Origin: Zeaxanthinibacter enoshimensis
GTDB lineage: Bacteria; Bacteroidota; Bacteroidia; Flavobacteriales; Flavobacteriaceae
Assembly (NCBI RefSeq): GCF_004362865.1
Contig: NZ_SNYI01000003.1
Span: 124,001 to 188,000 of the forward strand
Direction: 5' to 3'
DNA length: 64,000 bases
Part shown: one piece after another, positions 8,266-16,561 of the stretch
Position numbering within the stretch: the stretch's first letter is position 1
Layout: every line of letters starts with the position of its first letter
Program-made: the position numbers and the translations under genes
The notes under the pieces: generated by a model
What the model saw: the letters and a program-made list of their open reading frames with translations, nothing else
Told to the model about the DNA's origin: nothing
Database searches by the model: none

Positions 8266-9141
8266 ATGGAAGTAATTCTCCGGTATTTTGAAACAATACC
8301 TTCTTCTCACCGCAGCCTGATCCTGGTTCTTGGGATCACTTTTTTCTGGGTGCTGGAAGGTGCAGTCCCTCTGGTCAGGTTTGGTTACAAAAAATGGCGT
8401 CATGCCCTGCCCAATTTCTTCTTTACGCTCACTACGGTCATTATCAATTTTGCCCTGGCGTTCTTGTTATTAAAAACGAGCGACTGGGTGGCGAATAACC
8501 AGTTTGGCGTTATTAACTGGTTACCTGGCATGCCCCTCTGGCTTTACGTCATCATCGGGGTAATGTTACTGGACCTGGTAGGCGCTTACCTGCCTCATTA
8601 CCTGGAACACAAGGTCCGGCCATTATGGATGATCCACCTCGTGCACCATACCGATCACGAAGTGGATACCACCACTGCCAACCGGCACCATCCCCTGGAG
8701 AGCATGATCAGGTTTGTCTTTACCTTGGCAGGAGTGTTCTTAATAGGAACCCCTATCGGTATCATCATGTTATATCAATCCCTTTCGCTGGTTGCGACCC
8801 AGTTTGGTCATGCCAACATACGGTTGCCGAGAAAGGTGGATGAAGCCTTGAGTTGGATCATTGTATCTCCGGATATGCACAAGGTGCACCATCATTTCCA
8901 GTTGCCGTACACAGATTCTAATTACGGGAATATCTTTTCTGTCTGGGACAGGATTTTTGGCACCTTCATGGTGCTGCATCCTGAGGACATCACTTACGGG
9001 GTGGATACTTTCCCGGACCGAAAACAGAACGAGAGTATCTGGGGGCTGTTAAAACAGCCATTTCACAAGTACCGCAGGCCTACAACAGAGGCCAATGGTC
9101 CGGTTAATCGTAGAGAAGATATTTCTCCCGGGTCTGTTTAA
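8266..9141 (+). CDS. Sterol desaturase / fatty acid hydroxylase family membrane protein
   Basis: A 291-residue di-iron membrane oxidase. Hydrophobic segments at about 17-37, 48-70, 88-108 and 148-175 surround the histidine boxes HYLEH (111-115), HLVHH (124-128), NRHHP (140-142) and HKVHHH near residue 205. These are the ligand clusters of the fatty-acid-hydroxylase superfamily, which hydroxylates or desaturates lipids. Which lipid is used here is not visible. Its 3' end overlaps the 3' end of the convergent NamZ gene by 38 nt. Confidence 0.9.
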   Translation: MEVILRYFETIPSSHRSLILVLGITFFWVLEGAVPLVRFGYKKWRHALPNFFFTLTTVIINFALAFLLLKTSDWVANNQFGVINWLPGMPLWLYVIIGVMLLDLVGAYLPHYLEHKVRPLWMIHLVHHTDHEVDTTTANRHHPLESMIRFVFTLAGVFLIGTPIGIIMLYQSLSLVATQFGHANIRLPRKVDEALSWIIVSPDMHKVHHHFQLPYTDSNYGNIFSVWDRIFGTFMVLHPEDITYGVDTFPDRKQNESIWGLLKQPFHKYRRPTTEANGPVNRREDISPGSV

Positions 9142-10354
9142 ACTTTTCCAGGTCTTGCTTCCAGCTTTCCCTTATTTCTGCCTCTGTAGCTCCAGAGGTG
9201 ATCTGTTCCTGCAGAAGCGCTGTCCCGGCGTGCCGGGTAAACCCATCAGTCAGGAACACCTTTGATTTATCCGTAGCATTCGCATAGGCGTCGATCAGCC
9301 ATTGCAGGTTGACCCGGTCCGGCCTGGGTTCGGAAGAAAGGTCTTTTCCATAACAGGTCTTCCCGCTGTGCTTCGGATATTTGGACCCGAAATTTGGCTT
9401 GGGGGTATACTTAAAGTCATACTTCGTACTATCCAGGAAAGGGGCGCCATAGCGCTGGAACTGGAATTCCGTTCCTCTTCCTGCATTGATATCTGTACCC
9501 TCGAACAAGCCAAGACTCGGGTAAAGGGCTATGGACTGATCGTTGGGCAAATTCGGGGAAGGTCGGATGGGAATGTGATAGGTAGTTTGATGGGTGTAAT
9601 TATCCAGCGGGATCACTGTAAGATCCGCCTTCTGTCCGTCTTCCAGCCAGCCTTCTTCATTGATCATCGTCGCGTATTCACCTATGGTCATTCCGTATAC
9701 CAGGGGGATGGTGGTCATGCCCAGGAAACCGGTATGTTCCTTTTCCATTGTTGGTCCGTCAATATAATGTGCATTTGGGTTAGGCCTGTCCAGAACAAGA
9801 ACCGGGATCCCGGCCTCAGCTGCGGCTTCCATAACCAGTTGCAGCGTCGCTATATACGTGTAGAAGCGCACCCCAACATCCTGTATATCAAAAAGTACGA
9901 TATCTATCCCCTGCAGCTGTTCCGGGGTCGGCTTCCTGTTCTTACCATACAGGGAGATAATGGGTAAGCCCGTAGTCTTATCTACGCCATCTTTCACTTT
10001 TTCCCCGGCATCGGCATCTCCCCGGAAACCGTGTTCGGGTGCAAACACCTTTTTCACGGGAACCCCAAGGGATAGTAAAGAATCAACCAGGTGGGTGTGG
10101 GAGAGCAAACTGTCTTTCCCGGCGGAGTCCTTAAAAATGACCGAGGTCTGGTTAGCGACTACGGCAGTATTTTTGTCTTTCAGCAGGGGGATATAGCTCC
10201 CGGTTTTGTTTGCGGCAACCACTACAGCAGGAGGGAGAGGATTACCGGGGTCAGAAACCTCGCTGTCGGCAACAGCCTTCCCGCGGTTTCCGCAGGATAA
10301 GATGATAAAAAGCCATAAGAAAACCGTATTTTTGAAACCTGAAAAAAGACCCAT
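9104..10354 (-). CDS. namZ: NamZ-like exo-beta-N-acetylmuramidase (DUF1343), lipoprotein
   Basis: A 416-residue protein with a lipoprotein signal (FLWLFIILSC, Cys21). The DUF1343 core is clear: an N-terminal Rossmann-like half with LLKDKNTAVVANQTS, KKVFAPEHGFRGDADAG and DIVLFDIQDVGVRFYTYIATL, then VLDRPNPN and a C-terminal half with the conserved LGLFEGTDINAGRGTEFQFQ in pieces. The family (GH171) removes MurNAc from peptidoglycan fragments, so a cell-wall recycling role in the envelope is likely. Its start codon is only 3 nt from that of the divergent permease gene. Confidence 0.88.
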   Translation of the reverse strand: MGLFSGFKNTVFLWLFIILSCGNRGKAVADSEVSDPGNPLPPAVVVAANKTGSYIPLLKDKNTAVVANQTSVIFKDSAGKDSLLSHTHLVDSLLSLGVPVKKVFAPEHGFRGDADAGEKVKDGVDKTTGLPIISLYGKNRKPTPEQLQGIDIVLFDIQDVGVRFYTYIATLQLVMEAAAEAGIPVLVLDRPNPNAHYIDGPTMEKEHTGFLGMTTIPLVYGMTIGEYATMINEEGWLEDGQKADLTVIPLDNYTHQTTYHIPIRPSPNLPNDQSIALYPSLGLFEGTDINAGRGTEFQFQRYGAPFLDSTKYDFKYTPKPNFGSKYPKHSGKTCYGKDLSSEPRPDRVNLQWLIDAYANATDKSKVFLTDGFTRHAGTALLQEQITSGATEAEIRESWKQDLEKFKQTREKYLLYD

Positions 10355-10357
10355 CTG

Positions 10358-11599
10358 TTGAATTTAGAATATTTTATTGCCAAGCGCCTCATCAAGGGCA
10401 CGGCGCATAAAATTAGTATATCGGCCCCGATAATAAAAATAGCAATTACAGCTATTGCCCTGGGGTTGATCATGATGTTGGTTGCAATAGCCACTGGGGT
10501 CGGGCTTAAGTATAAGATCAGGGAAAAAGTAGCCGCCTTTAATGGGCATATCCAGATCTATAATTACGATAACAACCTTAGCGATGTATCGGTTACCCCG
10601 GTGAGTACCCGGCAGGACTTTTACCCCGAATTCAGGATCGTCGACGGGGTTTCTCATGTACAGGCCGTTGCGACCAAAGGCGGGATCATCCGGACCGAGG
10701 AAACGTTTGAAGGGATCATCGCAAAGGGGGTGGGGGATGATTATGACTGGACCGCTTTCAGGGAATACCTGGTTTCCGGCAGGCTGCCGCAATACGATGG
10801 CAAACTGAATAACGAGGTGCTGATGTCCCGGTTGATGGCTAATAAGTTACAGTTGGAAACGGGGGATACATTTTTCGCCTTCTTTCTTAAAGAGGACGAC
10901 CCTTCCAAAACCCCCAACCAGCGGAAATTCGAGATAGTGGGGTTGTATGACAGTGGGTTCGAGGAATTTGATGCTACTTACCTGATGACAGATCTCCGGC
11001 ATATACAGCGGATGAATGGCTGGGAGGCAGACCAGGTAGGGAATTTCGAGGTGTTCCTGGATGATTTTGACACTATAGACGAGAAGAGTGCCGAGATCTA
11101 CGGAAAGACACATTCTGACCTGGATACACAGACGATAAAGACGAAATATTATAAGATATTCGAATGGATCGGGTTGTTCGATTTCAACATCGGGGTGATT
11201 ATCGGGATCATGATCATTGTAGCCGGTTTTAATATGATCACCGCGTTATTGGTCCTCATCCTGGAGCGCACGCAGATGATAGGGATCCTCAAAGCTTTGG
11301 GGAGCAGTAACTGGAGTATCAGGAAGGTATTTCTCTACAATGCTGCATACCTGATCCTGGTAGGGTTATTCTGGGGTAACCTGGTAGGTCTTGGCTTCCT
11401 TTGGCTGCAGGACCGGTTCCGGTTCCTGAAATTTCCAAACCCGCAGGAATACTATATTGAATATATTCCTGTACACCTGGATGTGCTCACGGTCGTAGTA
11501 TTAAATATCGGGGTGCTCCTCCTCTGCCTGGTCATGTTGCTGGTACCCTCTTATATCATTACAAGGATACAGCCGGTAAAGGCAATAAAATTCGAATAA
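10358..11599 (+). CDS. LolC/LolE-type FtsX-domain ABC transporter permease
   Basis: A 413-residue inner-membrane protein: one N-terminal helix (about 22-45), a large periplasmic MacB-core-like domain (46-265), then three helices near 275-300, 320-345 and 375-400 with the FtsX signature around ERTQMIGILKALGSSNWSIR. This fits the lipoprotein-release permease family. The start appears to be TTG (10358), because MNLEYFIAKRL is the usual beginning of Bacteroidota members and no ATG lies upstream in frame. No matching ATPase gene is adjacent; it probably uses a LolD-like ATPase encoded elsewhere. Confidence 0.88.
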   Translation: MNLEYFIAKRLIKGTAHKISISAPIIKIAITAIALGLIMMLVAIATGVGLKYKIREKVAAFNGHIQIYNYDNNLSDVSVTPVSTRQDFYPEFRIVDGVSHVQAVATKGGIIRTEETFEGIIAKGVGDDYDWTAFREYLVSGRLPQYDGKLNNEVLMSRLMANKLQLETGDTFFAFFLKEDDPSKTPNQRKFEIVGLYDSGFEEFDATYLMTDLRHIQRMNGWEADQVGNFEVFLDDFDTIDEKSAEIYGKTHSDLDTQTIKTKYYKIFEWIGLFDFNIGVIIGIMIIVAGFNMITALLVLILERTQMIGILKALGSSNWSIRKVFLYNAAYLILVGLFWGNLVGLGFLWLQDRFRFLKFPNPQEYYIEYIPVHLDVLTVVVLNIGVLLLCLVMLLVPSYIITRIQPVKAIKFE

Positions 11600-11649
11600 A
11601 CGAATCGCGAAAACTCAATTTTAAATAAATATCATTACTGAATTCTTTT

Positions 11650-12627
11650 ATGCAATACGCTGAAAACATACTTGGGACTATCGGGAATACGCCAATGGTG
11701 AAAATAAACAAACTGACGGCAGAACTTCCGTGCCTGGTCCTCGCTAAATATGAAACCTTTAACCCCGGCAACTCGGTTAAGGACCGGATGGCGCTGCAGA
11801 TGATCGAAGATGCGGAAAAATCCGGATTGTTGAAACCGGGGGGAACCATTATTGAGGGTACTTCGGGAAACACCGGGATGGGGCTTGCGCTGGCGGCCAT
11901 AATGAAAGGGTACAAGATGATCTGCGTGATCAGCGATAAACAGTCCAAAGAAAAGATAGATATCCTCAAAGCCATGGGCAGCGAGGTTCATGTATGCCCT
12001 ACAGATGTAGAGCCGGACGACCCCCGCAGTTATTATTCCACTGCACGGAGATTGGGAGAGGAAATTCCCAATGCATGGTATGTGAACCAGTACGATAACC
12101 TTTCCAATACCAAGGCACACTATAAAAGCACCGGCCCCGAGATCTGGGAACAGACAGAGGGAAAAGTTACCCACTTCGTCGTCGGGGTAGGTACGGGAGG
12201 TACCATCTCCGGGGTTGGAAGGTACCTGAAGGAACAGAACCCGGATGTAAAGGTCTGGGGAGTGGATGCGTATGGTTCGGTATTTAAGAAGTACAAGGAG
12301 ACAGGCATCTTTGACAAGAACGAGATCTATCCTTACCAGGTAGAAGGCATAGGGGAGGACATCCTTCCCAAGAACGTAGATTTTGATGTGATCGATGGGT
12401 TTACCAAGGTAACGGATAAGGATGCCGCAGTCTATACCCGCAGGCTGGCGAAGGAAGAAGGAATGTTCTTAGGTAATTCTGCCGGTGCTGCCATCAAAGG
12501 GGTATTGCAGTTGAAAGAGCATTTTGGTCCCGACGATGTGGTGGTGGTATTATTCCATGACCATGGAAGCCGATACGTTGGCAAGATCTTTAACGACGAG
12601 TGGATGAAACAGCAGGGGTGGCTGTAA
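11650..12627 (+). CDS. cysM: PLP-dependent cysteine synthase / cystathionine beta-synthase family enzyme
   Basis: A 325-residue fold-type II PLP enzyme. NPGNSVKDR places the Schiff-base lysine at Lys44; GTSGNTG at 70-76 contacts the substrate carboxylate and VGVGTGGTISG binds the PLP phosphate. The sequence lacks CBS domains. The family makes cysteine from O-acetylserine (or O-phosphoserine) and sulfide, or cystathionine; the exact donor is uncertain, so the symbol is provisional. It lies 50 nt after the permease. A strong hairpin begins at the base after its stop codon. Confidence 0.88.
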   Translation: MQYAENILGTIGNTPMVKINKLTAELPCLVLAKYETFNPGNSVKDRMALQMIEDAEKSGLLKPGGTIIEGTSGNTGMGLALAAIMKGYKMICVISDKQSKEKIDILKAMGSEVHVCPTDVEPDDPRSYYSTARRLGEEIPNAWYVNQYDNLSNTKAHYKSTGPEIWEQTEGKVTHFVVGVGTGGTISGVGRYLKEQNPDVKVWGVDAYGSVFKKYKETGIFDKNEIYPYQVEGIGEDILPKNVDFDVIDGFTKVTDKDAAVYTRRLAKEEGMFLGNSAGAAIKGVLQLKEHFGPDDVVVVLFHDHGSRYVGKIFNDEWMKQQGWL

Positions 12628-12656
12628 TCAATAAATCCTGCGTGCAGGATTATTGA
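12628..12656 (+). terminator. Hairpin after cysteine synthase, probable terminator
   Basis: TCAATAAATCCTGC pairs with GCAGGATTATTGA across a GT turn, one unpaired A in the left arm. The arms are long (13 bp) but there is no strong T run, so it is a probable terminator or mRNA 3'-end stabiliser rather than a textbook case. It begins right after the stop codon, and the composite repeats follow it. Confidence 0.6.
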
Positions 12657-13009
12657 TGGTTTGAGGCCTGCCTTCGGCAGGTAAATTTGAGGTTTGAAGT
12701 TCGAGGTTCGAGGGAAACCTTCGGTTGTTCACGGTTCGCAGTTCGCGGTTTGCAGAGCTCAATTAGAAGGATACATAAGTTAATGTTAGTAGCATGTCCC
12801 CATTGTCACCCCTGTCACCCTATGTCACTATGTACCTATGTACCTATGTAACTGGATAGTTCGAAGTTCGAGGTTTGAAGTTCGAGGGAAACCTACAGTT
12901 GTTCAAGGTTCGCGGTTCGCGGTTCGCATTTCTTAATTATACTAAGGATGCCTGTGTTGCTGTTAGCAGCATGTCCATCTTGTCCCCCATGTCCCCTTTG
13001 TCACCCCTA
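12657..13009 (+). repeat. Composite intergenic repeat, block R2 (two tandem A-B-C-D copies)
   Basis: Two successive copies in the same orientation as R1. Copy 1: part A with an embedded CTGCCTTCGGCAG palindrome, part B, core C at about 12757-12798 (with TTAGTAGCATGTC), part D to about 12853. Copy 2: part A from about 12859, part B, core C at about 12931-12975 (a diverged GTTGCTGTTAGCAGCATGTC), part D ending 1-2 nt before the stop codon of the convergent 70-residue gene. Confidence 0.85.
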
Positions 13010-13222
13010 TTAAGCCAATTTAGCTTTGTTCCTCTTAGTAGAGAAAGCCAATTCTTTTTTGATCCTGGAATTCTTGAACTTGTGAAGACGTGCAACGCTG
13101 TTCTCGTTTTTAACGGCCATTTCTATCTGAGCGGCAGGAATTTCAACAGCTACTTTAGCGTCTTTAGCCTGGGCAGTGAATCCGATAAAAAGAACGAAGA
13201 TGATGGTTACAATTGCTTTCAT
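13010..13222 (-). CDS. Small secreted protein of unknown function
   Basis: A 70-residue protein starting at ATG 13222 (MKAIVTIIFVLFIGFTAQAKD), a clear signal peptide with an AQA-type cleavage site near residue 19. The mature peptide of about 50 residues is basic and ends KELAFSTKRNKAKLA. A longer frame to 13264 exists but would put a signal peptide behind 14 extra residues and across a hairpin, so it is rejected. A 13-bp hairpin lies 5 nt upstream of the start. Its stop codon abuts part D of repeat block R2. No family recognised. Confidence 0.65.
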   Translation of the reverse strand: MKAIVTIIFVLFIGFTAQAKDAKVAVEIPAAQIEMAVKNENSVARLHKFKNSRIKKELAFSTKRNKAKLA

Positions 13223-13227
13223 GACTT

Positions 13228-13257
13228 GGGGTCGTTTTATATAAATAAAACGGCCCC
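13228..13257. promoter_or_regulatory. 13-bp inverted repeat in the leader of the small secreted protein
   Basis: GGGGTCGTTTTAT and ATAAAACGGCCCC are inverted copies separated by a few bases. On the minus strand the hairpin ends five bases before the start codon at 13222, so it could occlude or expose ribosome entry; in that strand one C-A mismatch interrupts the stem, while the plus-strand RNA would have a G-U pair. It may instead be a terminator without a T tract. Confidence 0.5.
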
Positions 13258-13484
13258 AGGGCATTTGAGCCGGGTTTCGAATCGCTGAAAAACCCTTATT
13301 TTTCGGTATCTGGCCGATTATCGGTTCAACGGCAAAAAATCATCGGTGAATGAAACCACCTGCAAAAACCACTCCCCGGAAAAGAGTGCATTTAACCGAT
13401 ATGAATGAGGGGTGAAATGTGCAGATGAACCTATCCTGTTGGAATTCAGGGTGCACTTAATCGCAATAACAATTCATTTTAACG

Positions 13485-13695
13485 GTGATGCAGTGATGCG
13501 GTGATGCGGCCCGCCCGCCCGCCTGCATGTACGCAGTACGGGCAGTTACCGAACGGCACGTTCGGGCGGGTGATGCAGTGATACGGTTATGCGGTGAAGC
13601 AGTCATGCAGTGAGCGGTCAAAAAGCAAACAGCGTACCGCAAACAGCGAACCGCAAACTTCAAACCTCGAACCTCAAACTTCGAACCTCGCAACC
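13485..13695 (-). repeat. Composite intergenic repeat, block R3 (8-mers, then B and A, reversed)
   Basis: Begins with 8-mers of GTGATGCA/GTGATGCG type, interrupted by CGCCCGCC and an approximately 60-nt stretch with ACGTTCGGGCGGG, then more 8-mers, then AACAGCG/AACCGCA 7-mers and finally AACCTCG/AACTTCG 7-mers. Orientation is opposite to R1 and R2. Unlike most blocks it is not next to a stop codon: it lies between two gene starts (13222 minus, 13777 plus). About 200 nt between 13258 and 13484 hold nothing recognisable. Confidence 0.8.
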
Positions 13696-13776
13696 CATCC
13701 TTTTTCTTATATTCGAATATGTAAATTGCAATCAGCGATCATACACCATATCGAACACTTCAAATAGTAACATCAT

Positions 13777-15084
13777 ATGAATAAATTACGCTTTACCCTT
13801 CCTTTGCTGTGCTTTCTGTTAGCCGGTGCACTTTTAAATGCCCAGAAACTTTCCCGGGCAGAAAAGAAGATCGTGAAAACGGTCAGTGAAAATAACGACG
13901 AGGCGATTGCCTTCCTGGAAAAGGTTGTGAATATCAACAGCGGTACTTTTAATACAGCCGGTGTAAAAGAGGTGGGGATGGAGTTTAAATCGGCCTTCGA
14001 CGAGATCGGTTTCCAGACCAGCTGGATTCCCATGCCGGCCGAAATGAAAAGAGCCGGGCACCTCTTTGCCGAAACATCCGGTTCCAAAGGGAAAAAGCTT
14101 TTACTGATCGGGCACCTGGATACGGTATTCGAAGAGGACAGCCCCTTCCAGGAGTTCAAGCGCATCAATGACAGCCTGGCCCACGCTCCCGGGGGCAACG
14201 ATATGAAAGGAGGGAACGTGATCATCCTGTACGCCCTGAAAGCCTTGCAGGAAAACGGCCTTTTAGACGATGCCCAGATCATCGCGGCCTTTACCGGCGA
14301 TGAGGAAGATACCGGCGATCCCCTTGAACTGAGTCGCAAAGATCTTATAGATGCTGCCAAACGCAGTGATGTGGCCCTGGGTTTCGAGACCTCCACGGGC
14401 TTTAACTATGCCACGGTAGCCCGGAGGGGCTCCTCGGGCTGGGAAGTGACAACCACGGGGAAACGCGCCCATTCATCAGGGGTGTTTAGTGAGAGGACCG
14501 GGGCCGGGGCTATTTTTGAAATGGGCAGGATCCTTAATGATTTTTACGAAGAGGTGAGGGGAGAAGAATTCCTGACCTTTAACCCGGGCATCATCGTCGG
14601 GGGTACCTTTACCGACTACGACCCTACCACAGGAAAAGGTGAGGCATTCGGGAAGACCAATGTCGTGGCCCAGACTGCCATGGTAAATGGAGGGCTGAGG
14701 TTTATTTCTGAAGAACAGAAAGAATCGGCCAGGGAAAAAATGAGGGAAATAGTATCACAGAACCTGCCCCAGACGAGTGCGACCATCAGTTTTACGGACA
14801 GTTACCCTGCAATGGGTCCGACCGATGAGAACTACGAATTACTGGAGGTACTTAACGAGGTGAGCCGTGACCTGGGGCAAGGAGAAGTGCTGGCCTATGA
14901 CCCGGGCAGAAGAGGTGCCGCCGATGTATCCTTCGTTGCAGAATATGTGGCATGCCTGGATGGGCTGGGAACTATGGGCTCCGGCGCCCACACCCCGGAA
15001 GAGACCGTAAACCTGAAGACCATGGAAGCGCTTACCCAACGAACCGCCCTGTTAATTTACAGGCTGATAAACCAGAAACAATGA
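13777..15084 (+). CDS. Secreted M20-family metallopeptidase
   Basis: A 435-residue protein with an N-terminal signal peptide (LPLLCFLLAGALLNAQ, cleavage near residue 22). GHLDTVFEE gives His113 and Asp115, GGNDMKGG gives the bridging Asp142, TGDEEDTG the catalytic Glu pair near 176, and GAHTPEETV near the C-terminus a last His. These are the co-catalytic di-zinc residues of M20 peptidases (carboxypeptidase G2-like). A periplasmic or outer-membrane-facing exopeptidase is likely. The stop overlaps the next start (ATGA), so translation of the epimerase is probably coupled. Confidence 0.9.
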   Translation: MNKLRFTLPLLCFLLAGALLNAQKLSRAEKKIVKTVSENNDEAIAFLEKVVNINSGTFNTAGVKEVGMEFKSAFDEIGFQTSWIPMPAEMKRAGHLFAETSGSKGKKLLLIGHLDTVFEEDSPFQEFKRINDSLAHAPGGNDMKGGNVIILYALKALQENGLLDDAQIIAAFTGDEEDTGDPLELSRKDLIDAAKRSDVALGFETSTGFNYATVARRGSSGWEVTTTGKRAHSSGVFSERTGAGAIFEMGRILNDFYEEVRGEEFLTFNPGIIVGGTFTDYDPTTGKGEAFGKTNVVAQTAMVNGGLRFISEEQKESAREKMREIVSQNLPQTSATISFTDSYPAMGPTDENYELLEVLNEVSRDLGQGEVLAYDPGRRGAADVSFVAEYVACLDGLGTMGSGAHTPEETVNLKTMEALTQRTALLIYRLINQKQ

Positions 15085-15887
15085 TCGAGTTAAAAGCAGG
15101 TGCGCAACGAGTCCGAGTCGACCAGGGAGAATTAGTAGGATACGAGGTAGAAGGACACGAATATATACACCAGAAGGGGAGTCCCGGCTGGCGGCAGTCC
15201 GATACAGAAATGTTCCCCATAATCGGCCCTACGGATGAGGCCGGTTTTAAAGTGGCAACCCCAAGGGGGGAAGCGGTACAGGATCAGCATGGGTTGCTGA
15301 GAGAGCTTCCGTATACCTTAGAAGAACAGGAGGAACAGCTGCTCGTTTTCACCAAAACCTACGATGCCGGGGACTGGGTGCGGAATTCTAAATTCCCGCT
15401 GAAGTCGACCGCCGAATGGCTGCGGTGGCCGTACGAGTTCCGTTTCACTAAACGATTCCGGTTGTTACGGGAAGGACTCGAGATCAAATTTATTGTAGAA
15501 GGCGAAGAGGGAATGCCCTTTATGTTGGGTTATCATCCTGCCTTTAAATTATATACGGATAACCCTACTGTGCTGGCAGGGGACAAGGAGATCCCGTTGA
15601 AAGCGATCCTGGATGCCGGCAGTAGGGCCCTGGAAGTACCCGATTGCCAGGCGGTGACCTTGCAGGATATAGAACACATCACTATCCGTACCCAGGACTT
15701 TGGACATTTTATGTGCTGGACCGAAGTAGATAATATGGTGTGCCTGGAACCTATCACGTTCTATCCCTACGCTGTTTCCCAGGAGAACCTGACAGATGGA
15801 ATGATGAAACTCGGAGATAAAGCCCGGGAGTTTTCAGTTAGATTATTACCACGAATCCTTCAAAGCTCGCCCGATGCTCCCAGATGA
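15081..15887 (+). CDS. Aldose 1-epimerase family protein
   Basis: A 268-residue galactose-mutarotase-like protein starting at the ATG that overlaps the M20 stop codon (15081). The fold's markers are visible: NxxMFPIIGPTDE near the N-terminus (the substrate Arg is replaced by a more divergent context), QDQHGLLRELPYT with the conserved His-Gly, LGYHPAFKLY with the catalytic-type His-Pro, and CLEPITFYPYA. Members of this branch often act on unknown sugars. An upstream in-frame start at 14952 lies inside the M20 gene and is rejected. Its end overlaps the Crp gene by 14 nt. Confidence 0.85.
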   Translation: MIELKAGAQRVRVDQGELVGYEVEGHEYIHQKGSPGWRQSDTEMFPIIGPTDEAGFKVATPRGEAVQDQHGLLRELPYTLEEQEEQLLVFTKTYDAGDWVRNSKFPLKSTAEWLRWPYEFRFTKRFRLLREGLEIKFIVEGEEGMPFMLGYHPAFKLYTDNPTVLAGDKEIPLKAILDAGSRALEVPDCQAVTLQDIEHITIRTQDFGHFMCWTEVDNMVCLEPITFYPYAVSQENLTDGMMKLGDKAREFSVRLLPRILQSSPDAPR

Positions 15888-16509
15888 TTTTAAAAATAAA
15901 TACGAGGGCATATTTGAGCCCGAACTGATAGCCGCCATTGCCGCGGTGGCTGTAGAAAAACAGGTGAAAGAAGGAGAGATCCTTATGGATATAGGCCAGC
16001 CCCTGCTGCATATCCCCCTGGTGTTGAACGGAGCCATAAAGATCCTGCGGGAGGATAAGGAAGGGGAGGAACTGCTGCTCTACTTCATAGAACACGGGGA
16101 TACTTGTGCGATGACCCTGAGCTGCTGTATGGGACAAAAGAAAAGCGAGATCAGGGCGGTGGCCGAAACCGATGCCCGGCTCCTCATGCTCCCGGTCTCG
16201 CAGATGGAAGTATGGATGGCCGAATACCCAAGCTGGAGACGCTTCATCCTGGACAGTTACCACTCCCGGATGATGGAATTGCTGGATGCCGTGGATACCG
16301 TGGCTTTTATGAACATGGAAGAACGACTGCTGAAATACCTGCAGGATAAGGCCATGGTGACCCATGATGCCTCCGTCAAAACTACCCACCAGCAGATCGC
16401 CAACGACATGCACACCTCCCGGGTAGTGGTTTCCAGGATGCTTAAACAATTAGAAAGAGCGGGAAAGATTCAGTTAGGACGTAACCAGGTGACCGTTCTT
16501 AGTCTTTAA
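15874..16509 (+). CDS. Crp/Fnr-family transcription regulator
   Basis: A 211-residue regulator: cyclic-nucleotide-binding fold at about 20-130 and a winged helix at about 150-210 (HQQIANDMHTSRVVVSRMLK). CAMTLSCCMGQKKSE, seen in many Bacteroidota members, replaces the cAMP-binding arginine motif, and there is no N-terminal Fnr cysteine cluster, so the ligand is unknown. It overlaps the epimerase by 14 nt and precedes a sulfate-permease gene by 52 nt, suggesting that it controls the sulfur genes downstream; this is inference from position. Confidence 0.88.
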   Translation: MLPDDFKNKYEGIFEPELIAAIAAVAVEKQVKEGEILMDIGQPLLHIPLVLNGAIKILREDKEGEELLLYFIEHGDTCAMTLSCCMGQKKSEIRAVAETDARLLMLPVSQMEVWMAEYPSWRRFILDSYHSRMMELLDAVDTVAFMNMEERLLKYLQDKAMVTHDASVKTTHQQIANDMHTSRVVVSRMLKQLERAGKIQLGRNQVTVLSL

Positions 16510-16561
16510 GGATTGCAATCATCACCGCAAGGGGTTGTAGATTAAATACTAACTTTAGCAT

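Noticed and set aside
13457-13693. 78-codon minus-strand ORF
   Set aside because: It lies wholly in repeat block R3 and consists of translated 7- and 8-mers.
14952-15080. Earlier start for the aldose epimerase
   Set aside because: It lies inside the M20 peptidase gene and adds residues without homology; ATG 15081 overlaps the stop in the usual coupled way.
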